NCBI GenBank assembly: GCA_022511485.1 | Contig: JAFLUJ010000002.1 | Span: 1-42,277 of the forward strand | Direction of reading: 5' to 3' | DNA length: 42,277 nt | From: Oscillospiraceae bacterium | GTDB taxonomy: Bacteria > Bacillota > Clostridia > Oscillospirales > Ruminococcaceae | Part shown: in pieces, positions 16,450 through 24,746 of the stretch | How positions within the stretch are numbered: the first letter of the stretch is position 1 | How the letters are laid out: every line of letters begins with the position of its first letter | Made by a program: the position numbers and the translations under genes | The notes under the pieces: generated by a model | Told to the model about the DNA's origin: nothing | Seen by the model: only the letters and a program-made list of their open reading frames with translations | Databases searched by the model: none

Positions 16450-17250
16450 ATGGGAGAAAAATTCATATCGGCAAAGCTTGATATCGTATTTAAGAAGCTT
16501 TTCGCCGAGAATACTGACATACTAAAGGAATTTTTATCTGATATACTGGATATTCCCATAGAAAAAATAAAAGGTATCACGGTTTTGAATCCTGATATTC
16601 TCCCGGAAAGCGTGGGAGAAAAAAGTTACCGTCTTGATCTGCTGCTTGATGTGGACGGACAGTTCATCAACATTGAAATACAGGTGAGGTCGGAAAAATA
16701 TTTTGGTGACAGGATACTTCTTTATTGGTCAAAGATGTACTCCAATCAGCTTGACAAAGGGGAAACATACAAAAAACTAAGACCCTGCATGGTAATAACA
16801 ATAGTGGACTTCAATCTTTTCGATCATGAGGACTATCATTCCGAATTTGGCGTCTGGGACGCCCTACACAACAACAAGCTTTCAGACAAAATGTCTATAC
16901 ACTTCTTTGAGCTTAACAAGATCACCGGAGATATTGAAAAAAGCAAACGTAAGGAACTATGGCTCCGGTTCATAAAAGCAGATAGCAAGGAGGAGTTTGA
17001 TATGTTGGAAAGAACAAATGTGACAGGTATCCAGAAGGGCATACAGGCAGTATATAAAATGAGCGCAGACGAACGCACAAGAGAGCTTATCCGCATGAGG
17101 GAAAAGGCTCTCCATGATGAAGCTTCTCTTATTGAAGAGGCAAGAGAAGAAGGCATGGAAAAGGGCGAAGCAAAAAAAGCAGCAGAAATAGCTGAAAAAA
17201 TGAGAGCAGACGGAGTTCCGGAAGAAATAATTAAGAAATATCTTAGTTGA
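16450..17250 (+). CDS. Rpn-family recombination-promoting nuclease / PD-(D/E)XK transposase-like protein
   Basis: 266 residues. The N-terminal SAKLDIVFKKLFAENTDILKEFLSDIL is typical of the family. A PD-(D/E)XK nuclease core follows with D63 (RLDLLLDVDG), E76-x-Q78 (NIEIQVR), and SKMYSNQLDKGETY. The charged C-terminal tail (EEAREEGMEKGEAKKAAEIAEKMRADGVPEEIIKKYLS) is also usual. Related proteins cut DNA and raise recombination in Escherichia coli; many are annotated as transposases. It interrupts the gyrB-gyrA neighbourhood, next to an AT-rich palindrome, so it is likely an acquired gene. GGGAGGG precedes the ATG. Confidence 0.9.
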   Translation: MGEKFISAKLDIVFKKLFAENTDILKEFLSDILDIPIEKIKGITVLNPDILPESVGEKSYRLDLLLDVDGQFINIEIQVRSEKYFGDRILLYWSKMYSNQLDKGETYKKLRPCMVITIVDFNLFDHEDYHSEFGVWDALHNNKLSDKMSIHFFELNKITGDIEKSKRKELWLRFIKADSKEEFDMLERTNVTGIQKGIQAVYKMSADERTRELIRMREKALHDEASLIEEAREEGMEKGEAKKAAEIAEKMRADGVPEEIIKKYLS

Positions 17251-17328
17251 GGCAGTTTCAAATGAACAGTATGTACAAAATGTCCCCTTTTCTTTAGGCA
17301 TAAGGATTTGTTTGAAAGGAGGTATCCT

Positions 17329-17994
17329 ATGGGAATATTAAGTGAAATGTTTGACGAAGAAGAAAACCGGTATTCTGCTGCTCCTGTGGGAGAGCTTCTT
17401 GCACAGGGCGACTATGAAAGCAGCCGGGAGAAAATGCTGTCCGGATATAAGGAGTTCAGAAAAAAATATGCGGTGAGATCCCTTATAGGACGGCTTCTGG
17501 TCGTACTGCTCGCCACAGCATCGGCAATATTTATGGTAGTCACAAGCAGCAGCGATCAGAGAGATGTACCTATTTTCTGCCTTATACTCTGTCTTTTTAT
17601 AGGAGGATGGTTTATAAGCCAGTCAGTTTCAAACAAGAAAAAATATATGGCAGGTGTGGATTCTCTGACAGGTATCCCGTATCATGCTGAGATATACACC
17701 GATAAAGTAAAAATAGTGGATATGTCCCCCATCCCGGAAGTCTCTCAGGAGGAACAGTCAGAGCTCACCGAAAATAAAGAAGATGGAGTTCCGGAAAAAG
17801 CGGAAGAAAACCCCTCCACTGTCATACATCTTGATGAATATATAGTAGATATTCTTGACAGAGAGGATGTATATGTACTTGTTGTGAGAAAGGCATATGT
17901 TTTTATAATACCAAAGGATGCATTTACAGCTGAGGAAAATCAGAAGGTCAAAGAAAAATTATCCGCAATAATGGGTATAAGATACAAGAAATAG
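17329..17994 (+). CDS. YcxB-like membrane protein
   Basis: 221 residues from ATG 17329, chosen because AAAGGAGG lies six bases upstream. Two membrane segments (about 55-75 and 83-103) are followed by a soluble domain with DREDVYVLVVRKAYVFIIPKDAFT, which fits the C-terminal part of YcxB-like (bacterial PH-like) domains. An acidic insert (about 142-165) interrupts that domain. It lies between the Rpn gene and gyrA. Function unknown. Confidence 0.65.
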   Translation: MGILSEMFDEEENRYSAAPVGELLAQGDYESSREKMLSGYKEFRKKYAVRSLIGRLLVVLLATASAIFMVVTSSSDQRDVPIFCLILCLFIGGWFISQSVSNKKKYMAGVDSLTGIPYHAEIYTDKVKIVDMSPIPEVSQEEQSELTENKEDGVPEKAEENPSTVIHLDEYIVDILDREDVYVLVVRKAYVFIIPKDAFTAEENQKVKEKLSAIMGIRYKK

Positions 17995-18002
17995 TAGTTG
18001 AA

Positions 18003-18018
18003 TGTTCCATGTGGAACA
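18003..18018. promoter_or_regulatory. parS-like ParB/Spo0J binding site
   Basis: TGTTCCATGTGGAACA is one base from the perfect palindrome TGTTCCACGTGGAACA and fits the known parS consensus TGTTNCACGTGAAACA except at two positions. It lies in the gyrA leader about 7 kb from oriC, where parS sites are expected. Confidence 0.6.
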
Positions 18019-18055
18019 ATATAGTGTGATCTATTCACAAGGGGAGTTGTTAAGC

Positions 18056-20596
18056 TTGAACGACGAAAATACAAAGGTTATAAATGTAGATATAGAAAGC
18101 GAAATGAAAAAATCATTTCTTGAATACTCCATGTCGGTAATCGTTGCAAGAGCATTACCGGACGTCCGTGACGGTCTGAAACCGGTTCACAGACGTATCA
18201 TATACAGCATGAACCACGAAGGAAATACCGCCGATAAGCCTTACCGCAAGTGCGCGTACACTGTCGGAGAGGTTCTGGGTAAGTATCATCCACACGGCGA
18301 CGCTTCCGTTTATGACGCGCTGGTGCGTCTTGCTCAGGATTTCTCACTGAGATACCCTCTTGTTGACGGACACGGAAACTTCGGCTCTATGGACGGAGAC
18401 CCTCCGGCTGCTTACCGTTATACAGAATCCAGAATGTCAAAGATTGCCGGAGAAATGCTTTCCGACATCGGCAAGGACACTATCCCCTACCAGCCTAACT
18501 ACGACGACACTATCAGAGAGCCGGAGGTGCTCCCCTCCCGTTTTCCCAATCTGCTTGTAAACGGTTCTGTCGGTATCGCTGTAGGTATGGCAACAAATAT
18601 CCCTCCCCATAATCTCCGGGAGGTAATAAACGCTATCCAGGCAATGATAAAGCATCCGGATATTTCCCTTGAAGGTCTTATGGAGCATATCAAGGGTCCG
18701 GATTTCCCTACCGGCGGAATAATCATGGGCAGAGCCGGCATCCGTGCTGCTTATGCAACAGGACGGGCAAAGCTGACCCTCCGTTCCCGCACGGAAATAG
18801 AGGAAATAAAGGGCAGACAGTGTATCATCGTCACCGAGATACCCTATATGGTAAACAAGGCACGTCTTGTTGAGAGCATTGCCAATATGGCAAAGGAAAA
18901 GCGTATTGACGGTATCCACTATGTAAATGACGAATCCGATAAGGAGCATAAGGTAAGAATAGTTATCGAGCTGAAAAAGGACGCCGTCCCTCAGATCGTC
19001 CTGAATAAGCTTTTCACCTATACGCAGCTTCAGGACACAGTGGGAGTCATAATGCTTGCTCTTGTAAGAGGCGAGCCAAAGGTTCTGACATTGAAGCAGT
19101 GTCTTAGCGAATACATTGATTTCCAGGCGGAGGTCATCCGCCGCAGGACGGAATACGATCTTAAAAAAGCAAGAGAACGTGCCCATATTTTAGAGGGCTT
19201 GATGATAGCAGTGGACAACATTGACGAGGTGGTAAAAATATGCCGAACCTCAAATGATGCTGCCGAGATCAAATCCAGACTTATCGAGCGTTTTGAAATA
19301 ACGGAGGCTCAGGCGGAAGCTATCGCTCAGATGAGACTTGTTCAGCTTTCCGGTCTGGAGCGTCAGAAGCTTGAGGACGAGCTGAATGCCCTCCATGCTA
19401 AGATAGAGGAATATATCGGGATACTTGCCAGCTATGAAAAGATTCTTGGTATCATCTCCGACGAGCTGGAAGCAATAAAAAATAAATTCGGAGACGAGCG
19501 GAGAACGGACATTGAAGCGATCTCCGGCGAGGTGGACTTAGAAGACCTTATCCCGGAGGAGACCTGCGTCGTGACCTATACAAACGTGGGATATATCAAG
19601 CGTCAGCCTGTTTCTGTATATAAAGCGCAGAACAGAGGCGGCAAGGGAGTTTCCGGAATGAAGCAGCGGGAAGAGGACTTCGTTCAGGAAATGTTCATCA
19701 GCTCCAGCCACGACAACGTCCTGTTTATTACAAACAAGGGTATCATGTATAAGCTTCGCTGCTTTGAGATACCGGAGGGCTCAAAGCAGGCAAGGGGACT
19801 TAATATAGTAAATATCCTTCCCACCGGCGAGGGAGAAAGCGTTGCCGCCATGCTTAATACCGCTGATTTCAGCGAGGGCAAGTATGTAATAATGGTGACT
19901 AAGAACGGAAAAATAAAGCGTACCTCTCTGGACGCATACAAGAACGTCCGGAAGAACGGACTTATCGCAATAGGTCTTGACGAGGGAGACGAGATCGCAT
20001 CTGTTGTTCTGACAGACGGCTCTGCTGAAATAATGATAGCAACGAAAAACGGTATGGCTATCCGTATAAGGGAAAGCTGTATCAGAGCAATGTCCCGTTC
20101 AGCCCACGGAGTAAAGGCTCTCAGCCTCCGTGAGGGAGACTGTGTTGTTTCCATGGCAATAGTAAGAGAGGGAGCGGACGTCCTTACCGTAACTGATAAG
20201 GGTCTGGGAAGACGTACCTCCATCGACAGCTACAGGGTACAGAACAGAGGCGGCTTCGGTATGCTTAACTATAAGGCGTCCGATGAAAAGGGTCATGTCT
20301 GCGGAATACGCTTCGTTACCGATGACGAGGACGTAATAATGATCTCCACCGACGGTATCATAATCCGTATAAGAGTTTCCGATGTACGTCTCATGGGACG
20401 TTACGCAACCGGCGTGCGGCTCATGAGAGTTTCCGGGGACGTGAGAGTAGTTTCCTTTACAGCAGCGGATCACGACGACAATGCAGAGACTGAAAAGGTA
20501 GAAGAGCCTGATCCCGCGGACATCGAAGCGGCAGAAGCTGAGGAATCAGGGGAAGTGATCGAGGAGAACGAACCCGATCTGACAGACGAAGAATAA
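18056..20596 (+). CDS. gyrA: DNA gyrase subunit A
   Basis: Catalytic breakage-reunion subunit of gyrase. TTG 18056 is chosen as start (846 residues) because AAGGGGAG lies nine bases upstream and because it puts the catalytic tyrosine at 122 (AAYRYTESR), as in Escherichia coli; the ATG at 18002 would put the parS-like site inside the gene. The quinolone region reads G81-D-A-S-V-Y-D87, with alanine at position 83. The C-terminal domain carries a GyrA-box variant, QNRGGKG. The last 40 residues are very acidic. Confidence 0.97.
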   Translation: MNDENTKVINVDIESEMKKSFLEYSMSVIVARALPDVRDGLKPVHRRIIYSMNHEGNTADKPYRKCAYTVGEVLGKYHPHGDASVYDALVRLAQDFSLRYPLVDGHGNFGSMDGDPPAAYRYTESRMSKIAGEMLSDIGKDTIPYQPNYDDTIREPEVLPSRFPNLLVNGSVGIAVGMATNIPPHNLREVINAIQAMIKHPDISLEGLMEHIKGPDFPTGGIIMGRAGIRAAYATGRAKLTLRSRTEIEEIKGRQCIIVTEIPYMVNKARLVESIANMAKEKRIDGIHYVNDESDKEHKVRIVIELKKDAVPQIVLNKLFTYTQLQDTVGVIMLALVRGEPKVLTLKQCLSEYIDFQAEVIRRRTEYDLKKARERAHILEGLMIAVDNIDEVVKICRTSNDAAEIKSRLIERFEITEAQAEAIAQMRLVQLSGLERQKLEDELNALHAKIEEYIGILASYEKILGIISDELEAIKNKFGDERRTDIEAISGEVDLEDLIPEETCVVTYTNVGYIKRQPVSVYKAQNRGGKGVSGMKQREEDFVQEMFISSSHDNVLFITNKGIMYKLRCFEIPEGSKQARGLNIVNILPTGEGESVAAMLNTADFSEGKYVIMVTKNGKIKRTSLDAYKNVRKNGLIAIGLDEGDEIASVVLTDGSAEIMIATKNGMAIRIRESCIRAMSRSAHGVKALSLREGDCVVSMAIVREGADVLTVTDKGLGRRTSIDSYRVQNRGGFGMLNYKASDEKGHVCGIRFVTDDEDVIMISTDGIIIRIRVSDVRLMGRYATGVRLMRVSGDVRVVSFTAADHDDNAETEKVEEPDPADIEAAEAEESGEVIEENEPDLTDEE

Positions 20597-20601
20597 AACG
20601 A

Positions 20602-20687
20602 AAACCGCTTCCGGTAAGGTGATAGCGATATAGAAGTAAATTATCATTTAATTTCTATACTACTATCACCCTTACCGAAAGCGGTTT
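20602..20687. terminator. Long bidirectional terminator hairpin between gyrA and the convergent gene
   Basis: Arms of about 40 bases, starting AAACCGCTTCCGGTAAGGTG and ending CACCCTTACCGAAAGCGGTTT, pair with few mismatches almost to the centre. A- and T-rich ends lie on both sides. Far longer than a normal terminator. Confidence 0.88.
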
Positions 20688-20692
20688 ATATT

Positions 20693-21412
20693 TTACTCTT
20701 TTATCATTCGGACTTCCTCCGCTGTCAGCTCCCGGCATTGACCCTCGGCAAGAGAGCCGTCCAGTTCAAGACCTCCGATGCGGACACGTTTAAGATATAA
20801 GACCCTGTTTTCCACAGCTTCCGCCATCCGTTTTATCTGGTGGTATTTTCCCTCCCGGAGAGTTATAAAGACTTCCCCTGGTTTTGACCCGGATTCAAGC
20901 TTTGCGGGAAGACATTTTTCTCCCCCGTCAATTGTGATCCCGGAAGCAAAAGCTTGAATGTCATTTTCAGTAATGGGAGCTTCAAGAACCACAAAATATT
21001 TCTTTTCCACGTGCTTTTTGGGAGAAAGAATATCGTGAGCAAGCTCGCCGTCGTCGGTGATAAAGACAAATCCCACAGTGTCCTTATCGAGACGTCCGGC
21101 GGGAAAAAGACCCTCCCGGCGAAGCTCCTCCGGGATAAGCTCCAGGACGGTTTCGGAAAGCCTGTCCCGGGTGGCGCAGATCACTCCGGCAGGCTTGTTC
21201 AGCATAATGTAAATGTGTTTCCTGTACAGGATAGTCTTTCCCTCGCTGACAACGGTGTCGGAGACGGGATCTATTTTCATGTCAAAGAGCCTGGCGGTCT
21301 CTCCATTGACGGTTACAAGACGCTTTTTTATAAGCTCCTTGGCATCGTTACGGGAGATATTCAGCTGATTGGACAGAAATCTGTCAAGGCGAATGTAATT
21401 TGACTTAGACAT
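20693..21412 (-). CDS. RsuA/RluB/E/F-family pseudouridine synthase
   Basis: 239 residues from ATG 21412, with GAGGAG seven bases upstream. The N-terminal S4 RNA-binding domain is IRLDRFLSNQLNISRNDAKELIKKRLVTVNGE. The catalytic domain has LNKPAGVICAT and GRLDKDTVGFVFITDDGELAH, with the catalytic aspartate in GRLDKDT; the usual TTGLL after it is TVGFV here. YHQIKRMAEAVENRV is the conserved C-terminal motif. The most likely target is 16S rRNA (RsuA-like), but a 23S enzyme is possible. A family A element lies directly upstream. Confidence 0.92.
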   Translation of the reverse strand: MSKSNYIRLDRFLSNQLNISRNDAKELIKKRLVTVNGETARLFDMKIDPVSDTVVSEGKTILYRKHIYIMLNKPAGVICATRDRLSETVLELIPEELRREGLFPAGRLDKDTVGFVFITDDGELAHDILSPKKHVEKKYFVVLEAPITENDIQAFASGITIDGGEKCLPAKLESGSKPGEVFITLREGKYHQIKRMAEAVENRVLYLKRVRIGGLELDGSLAEGQCRELTAEEVRMIKE

Positions 21413-21441
21413 AATTTTCTCCTCGAAATATGTTGGATGAC

Positions 21442-21565
21442 ACCACACAACCGCTATTCCATTTTATCAGAAATTTCGGAGGCAGTCAAGGTTAAAATGA
21501 ACGGTGATCCGACCTTGACTGCCTCCAAAATTTCTGATTTGCTGTAACAAGCGGTTGTAAGGTGA
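21442..21565 (+). repeat. Family A structured inverted-repeat element, copy 3
   Basis: Outer stem ACAACCGCT (21447-21455) with AGCGGTTGT (21550-21558). The inner 27-base stem 21466-21492 pairs with 21512-21538, one mismatch. The 19-base apical region 21493-21511 has AATGAAC and mini-stem CGG..CCG. Compared with copy 2, stem sequence has changed on both arms while pairing is kept. Confidence 0.88.
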
Positions 21566-21611
21566 AGTGTGCTTCAAGAAGCCGGTGACAAGATGAATCG
21601 GGATACTTCGG

Positions 21612-22766
21612 CTAAAATTTTGAATAGACTGCTTTCCCATTTATCATAGTCATTTTTATATCAGTCATAATTTCAAGAGGATCGCCGTCAGTGAGGACAA
21701 GGTCAGCGTCAAGACCCGGAGCAATGTTCCCTGTAATGTCTCCGATACCCGCGATCTCCGCCGCCGTGGAGGTTATCCCCCGGATCGCTTCCTCGTAGGG
21801 AAGTCCCGCCTTTACACAGTATGCCGCACTGGTGCACAGATATTGTATCGGCACTTCCGGATGGTCGGTGCAGATGGCTGTCCGTACTTTGTTTTTGTAC
21901 AGGATGGACGCGTTTTCCACAGTCTGACGGGAAAGCTCCGGCTTTCCCCTGTCGCAGATAACAGGACCAACCACAGCAGATGCATTTTTTTCTCCAAGGA
22001 TGTCCGCAGCAAGATGTCCCTCGGTGCAGTGGATAAGTACATAGTCCAGCTTGAATTCCTCAGCTATCCTTACAGCAGTGAGAATGTCGTCCGCACGGTG
22101 ACAATGAAAATGAGCCTTTATCTCCCCTTTGAGCAGGGGTATAAGAGCCTCCGATTTTATATCAAATTCGGGAAGGGAATCTCCGCTTTCCTCTGCGTCG
22201 GCTTTGTCTTTTGCGTAACGCTCCGCTTTGAACAGAGCCTCACGGATAATAGCCGCCGTCGCCATTCTTGTTATGGGAGCGGAATCCCGCTCGGAAAATG
22301 TGGACTTGGGATTTTCCCCAAGAGCGAATTTTATACCCACTCTGCGGACAAGCATTTCATCAGCGCAGCGTCCCGAGGTTTTTACTGCTATAAGGTCTCC
22401 CCCGATGGGATTTGTAGAGCCTACTCCGGTGACAACGCAGGTCACACCTGCTTTTACAGCGTCGGAAAAATATCCGTCGTTATGACAGAGACCGTCTATT
22501 GTCCGCAGATGAGGAGTGACAGGGTCGCTGTCCTCGTTTACGTCCTCTCCCTCTGCTCCCTGACCGTCCCCGATAAGCCCCATGTGAGTGTGGATGTCGA
22601 TAAATCCGGGATAGAGACGCAGTCCGTCAGCGTTAATGTCCCCCTCCGAAATTTTTTCAGGCGCACCCTCTGAGACCTCTACTATTTTGCCGTCCTCTAT
22701 ACGGACATATCCGCAGCGGATAATACTTCCTTTAGAGGGATATATTTCAGCATTATAAATAAGCAT
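21612..22766 (-). CDS. Metal-dependent amidohydrolase
   Basis: 384 residues of the amidohydrolase superfamily (imidazolonepropionase/dihydroorotase-like, TIM barrel with a small beta domain). The metal-binding HxH is H59-T-H61 in PGFIDIHTHMG. Later HFHCHRADD, IHCTEGH and the aspartate in ICTDHPEVP supply further ligands, and GLDADLVLTDGDPLE is the usual C-terminal return to the beta domain. The substrate cannot be read from sequence; cytoplasmic hydrolysis of a cyclic amide or similar is likely. It starts 12 bases after a small membrane-protein gene and is probably co-transcribed with it. Confidence 0.9.
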   Translation of the reverse strand: MLIYNAEIYPSKGSIIRCGYVRIEDGKIVEVSEGAPEKISEGDINADGLRLYPGFIDIHTHMGLIGDGQGAEGEDVNEDSDPVTPHLRTIDGLCHNDGYFSDAVKAGVTCVVTGVGSTNPIGGDLIAVKTSGRCADEMLVRRVGIKFALGENPKSTFSERDSAPITRMATAAIIREALFKAERYAKDKADAEESGDSLPEFDIKSEALIPLLKGEIKAHFHCHRADDILTAVRIAEEFKLDYVLIHCTEGHLAADILGEKNASAVVGPVICDRGKPELSRQTVENASILYKNKVRTAICTDHPEVPIQYLCTSAAYCVKAGLPYEEAIRGITSTAAEIAGIGDITGNIAPGLDADLVLTDGDPLEIMTDIKMTMINGKAVYSKF

Positions 22767-22778
22767 GGCGAACCTCTT

Positions 22779-22955
22779 TTAGGAAAGTCCGCATTCGTCA
22801 TAGTCCTTCCAGCGCTCGTTGTGACGGTAGGCAAGGACAAATTTGTATACTATGAAGCCTGCTGACAGAAGGAAGATGACCAGTGCAGCAGCAATAGGCG
22901 CGGAAGCTCTCAGATAATTGATGGTCTCGTTTTTGCTTTCGTTTTGATTGCTCAT
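22779..22955 (-). CDS. 58-residue single-span membrane protein
   Basis: ATG 22955 with AAAGGAG eight bases upstream; translation begins MSNQNESKNETINYLRASAP. One membrane helix (about 18-43) lies between a polar N-terminus and a charged, tyrosine-rich C-terminus (RHNERWKDYDECGLS). It has a promoter and sits 12 bases before the amidohydrolase. No family is recognised. Confidence 0.8.
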   Translation of the reverse strand: MSNQNESKNETINYLRASAPIAAALVIFLLSAGFIVYKFVLAYRHNERWKDYDECGLS

Positions 22956-22988
22956 AGAAAAAGCTCCTTTCGGTGTTTTGATATATTA

Positions 22989-23017
22989 ATTATAATACAT
23001 ATTTTTGGATTAGTAAA
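22989..23017 (-). promoter_or_regulatory. Promoter of the small membrane protein-amidohydrolase unit
   Basis: Minus-strand TTTACT (23017-23012), a 17-base spacer, and TATAAT (22994-22989). Confidence 0.6.
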
Positions 23018-23027
23018 TAGGTAATAT

Positions 23028-23537
23028 TCAATTTTCTATATATTGTTGATACATATTATAAGTGACAGCATCAAAACAGGATAAAATTACATTCATCTCA
23101 TAGTCTTTATTGTCTTCAAGCCATTTGATGATAGTATCCGCCGCTATAGGGACAGCCTTATCCAGAGGATACCCATACACTCCCGTAGAGATAGCGGGGA
23201 AAGCAATGCTGTGGATGTCATTGTCTCTGGCTAAGTCCAGAGAGTTCCGATAACAATTGGACAGCATTTCCGCGTCCGAGGGCTTTCCGGAGTAGACAGG
23301 TCCTACTGTGTGGATAACATATTTTGCTTTGAGGTTATATCCCCCGGTTATTTTTGCTTCTCCCGTATCGCAGCCGCCGAGAGTTCTGCACTCTTCGAGG
23401 AGTTTCGGTCCTGCTGCACGGTGGATAGCTCCGTCAACTCCGCCTCCGCCAAGGAGGCTTTTATTTGCCGCGTTTACGATGCAGTCGCAGTCAAGCCTTG
23501 TGATGTCGCCTTTATCGAGTTTGATTTTTTCGTTCAT
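23028..23537 (-). CDS. Macro-domain protein (ADP-ribose / O-acetyl-ADP-ribose hydrolase)
   Basis: 169 residues, a stand-alone macro domain of the YmdB type. Visible motifs are GDITRLDCDCIVNAANKSLLGGGGVDGAIHRAAG (the ADP-ribose-binding loop with the NAAN asparagine and the GGGGVDGAIH segment), YVIHTVGPVYSG, and SIAFPAISTGVYGYP. These proteins remove ADP-ribose from proteins or deacetylate O-acetyl-ADP-ribose in the cytoplasm. AAGGAGG precedes the ATG. A separate DUF3990 (possible ADP-ribosyltransferase) gene lies 14 kb away, but no direct link can be shown. Confidence 0.93.
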   Translation of the reverse strand: MNEKIKLDKGDITRLDCDCIVNAANKSLLGGGGVDGAIHRAAGPKLLEECRTLGGCDTGEAKITGGYNLKAKYVIHTVGPVYSGKPSDAEMLSNCYRNSLDLARDNDIHSIAFPAISTGVYGYPLDKAVPIAADTIIKWLEDNKDYEMNVILSCFDAVTYNMYQQYIEN

Positions 23538-23557
23538 GGAAATTCCTCCTTGTCTTA

Positions 23558-23592
23558 CACTAAAAATGGAACGGTGTTAAACCGTTCCATCT
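23558..23592 (-). terminator. Terminator of the epimerase gene
   Basis: Perfect ATGGAACGGT / ACCGTTCCAT stem, with TTTTTAGTG on the minus-strand 3' side. Confidence 0.85.
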
Positions 23593-23608
23593 CAAATCTC
23601 TGTGGGAC

Positions 23609-24556
23609 TTATTTCGTGTTGGACAGCTTCCATCTGAAGGTGGAAATACGTTGCGCCTTTGTGTTGTCATAAGAAATATTACTGCAAGCCAGGCTGATGT
23701 CATTATAACGGTAATCTATCTTTGCTGTTTTTGAACCGAATGCCATTGCGGATTTTACAGCGTCTGCGCCGTAATTTCTCTGAATAACTGCGCCGAGCCT
23801 GTGATACTGACGTTCAAAATCAACAATATCCTTTGCGGCAATGGGTCTTGTATCGCAGACATTGTATATGCCCTGATAGTTTATTCCCTGAGGAGAATTC
23901 AGGATACCCACAATAAAATCAATAAGGTTATACAGACAGCAGAAGGAGAATCCATAATCTCCGTATCCGTAAACGTAGCAGCTGTTATCCTTGGGGTCGA
24001 AGATCTTGGTGTGGAGATTTGGTACAAAGTCCTTTGTATAGATAGGGCACACTCTTGCAATGACGCCCTTTATAGAAGCCGCGGATTTAATAGCCTTTGC
24101 CATAGCCCTTTCGCTGTCATACTTCATTTTTGCGTAAATAGTGACGGGCTTTTCATCGGCAGTTTCGCGGATAGGCTCACGGGTCTTCTGCTGAGCATAT
24201 ATCTGATGAGTGCTTACAAGTATCATGTCATTTGCTCCTGCCTGAACAGCAGCTTTAAAAAGATACTTATCAACAACAGTGGATTTCTTCTCTTCGGCGG
24301 CAGACAGGATATTCGGAAAATCGTTATCCACCGTACAGGCTGTGTGGATAAGCACATCAATACCCTGTTCCATCATAGCCGCTGTAACAGCTTCCTTATT
24401 GTCGATAGAAGTCTGTATAAATTTATAGTTAGGATTATCTATACTGGCAGTAGGAGTTTCACCTACACCAATAACTTTAAAGCCTTTTGAAAGCAGAACC
24501 TCAGACAACTCACTTCCTATAAGACCCGAAGCTCCTGTGACAAAAACGGTTTTCAT
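23609..24556 (-). CDS. NAD-dependent epimerase/dehydratase (extended SDR)
   Basis: 315 residues from ATG 24556 (GGAGGG about nine bases upstream; a TTG at 24562 is also possible). The N-terminal nucleotide-binding motif is TGASGLIG, and the catalytic pair appears as YAKMK (Y-x-x-x-K) after a STHQIYA segment. The fold class is sugar-nucleotide epimerases/dehydratases. With the O-antigen-ligase-like gene upstream, a role in surface polysaccharide synthesis is plausible, although it has its own promoter and terminator. Substrate unknown. Confidence 0.87.
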   Translation of the reverse strand: MKTVFVTGASGLIGSELSEVLLSKGFKVIGVGETPTASIDNPNYKFIQTSIDNKEAVTAAMMEQGIDVLIHTACTVDNDFPNILSAAEEKKSTVVDKYLFKAAVQAGANDMILVSTHQIYAQQKTREPIRETADEKPVTIYAKMKYDSERAMAKAIKSAASIKGVIARVCPIYTKDFVPNLHTKIFDPKDNSCYVYGYGDYGFSFCCLYNLIDFIVGILNSPQGINYQGIYNVCDTRPIAAKDIVDFERQYHRLGAVIQRNYGADAVKSAMAFGSKTAKIDYRYNDISLACSNISYDNTKAQRISTFRWKLSNTK

Positions 24557-24600
24557 AGTCAACCGCCCTCCGTTCGTATCAAACTATTTATCCATATACT

Positions 24601-24628
24601 ATTATAGCATAAAAACTGAAAATTTCAA
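24601..24628 (-). promoter_or_regulatory. Promoter of the epimerase gene
   Basis: Minus-strand TTGAAA (24628-24623), a 16-base spacer ending in TGC, and TATAAT (24606-24601), an extended -10. Confidence 0.72.
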
Positions 24629-24640
24629 TAGCACTTTTGC

Positions 24641-24703
24641 ATAAAAATACGCCGGACTATAGTAACTAATAGCATAGACATTTATTATTCTGAGCGGTCC
24701 GGC
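24641..24703 (-). terminator. Possible terminator of the O-antigen-ligase-like gene
   Basis: GCCGGAC (24651-24657) and GTCCGGC (24697-24703) pair around a long loop, followed on the minus strand by TATTTTTAT. Confidence 0.6.
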
Positions 24704-24746
24704 GAAGATGCAGCGGATGTCCCGCACAAAAAATGGCATAATATCC

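Noticed and set aside
21005-21016. Second parS candidate (TTTTCCACGTGC) inside the pseudouridine synthase gene
   Set aside because: Only one half matches; the other half does not form the palindrome, and the stretch is coding.
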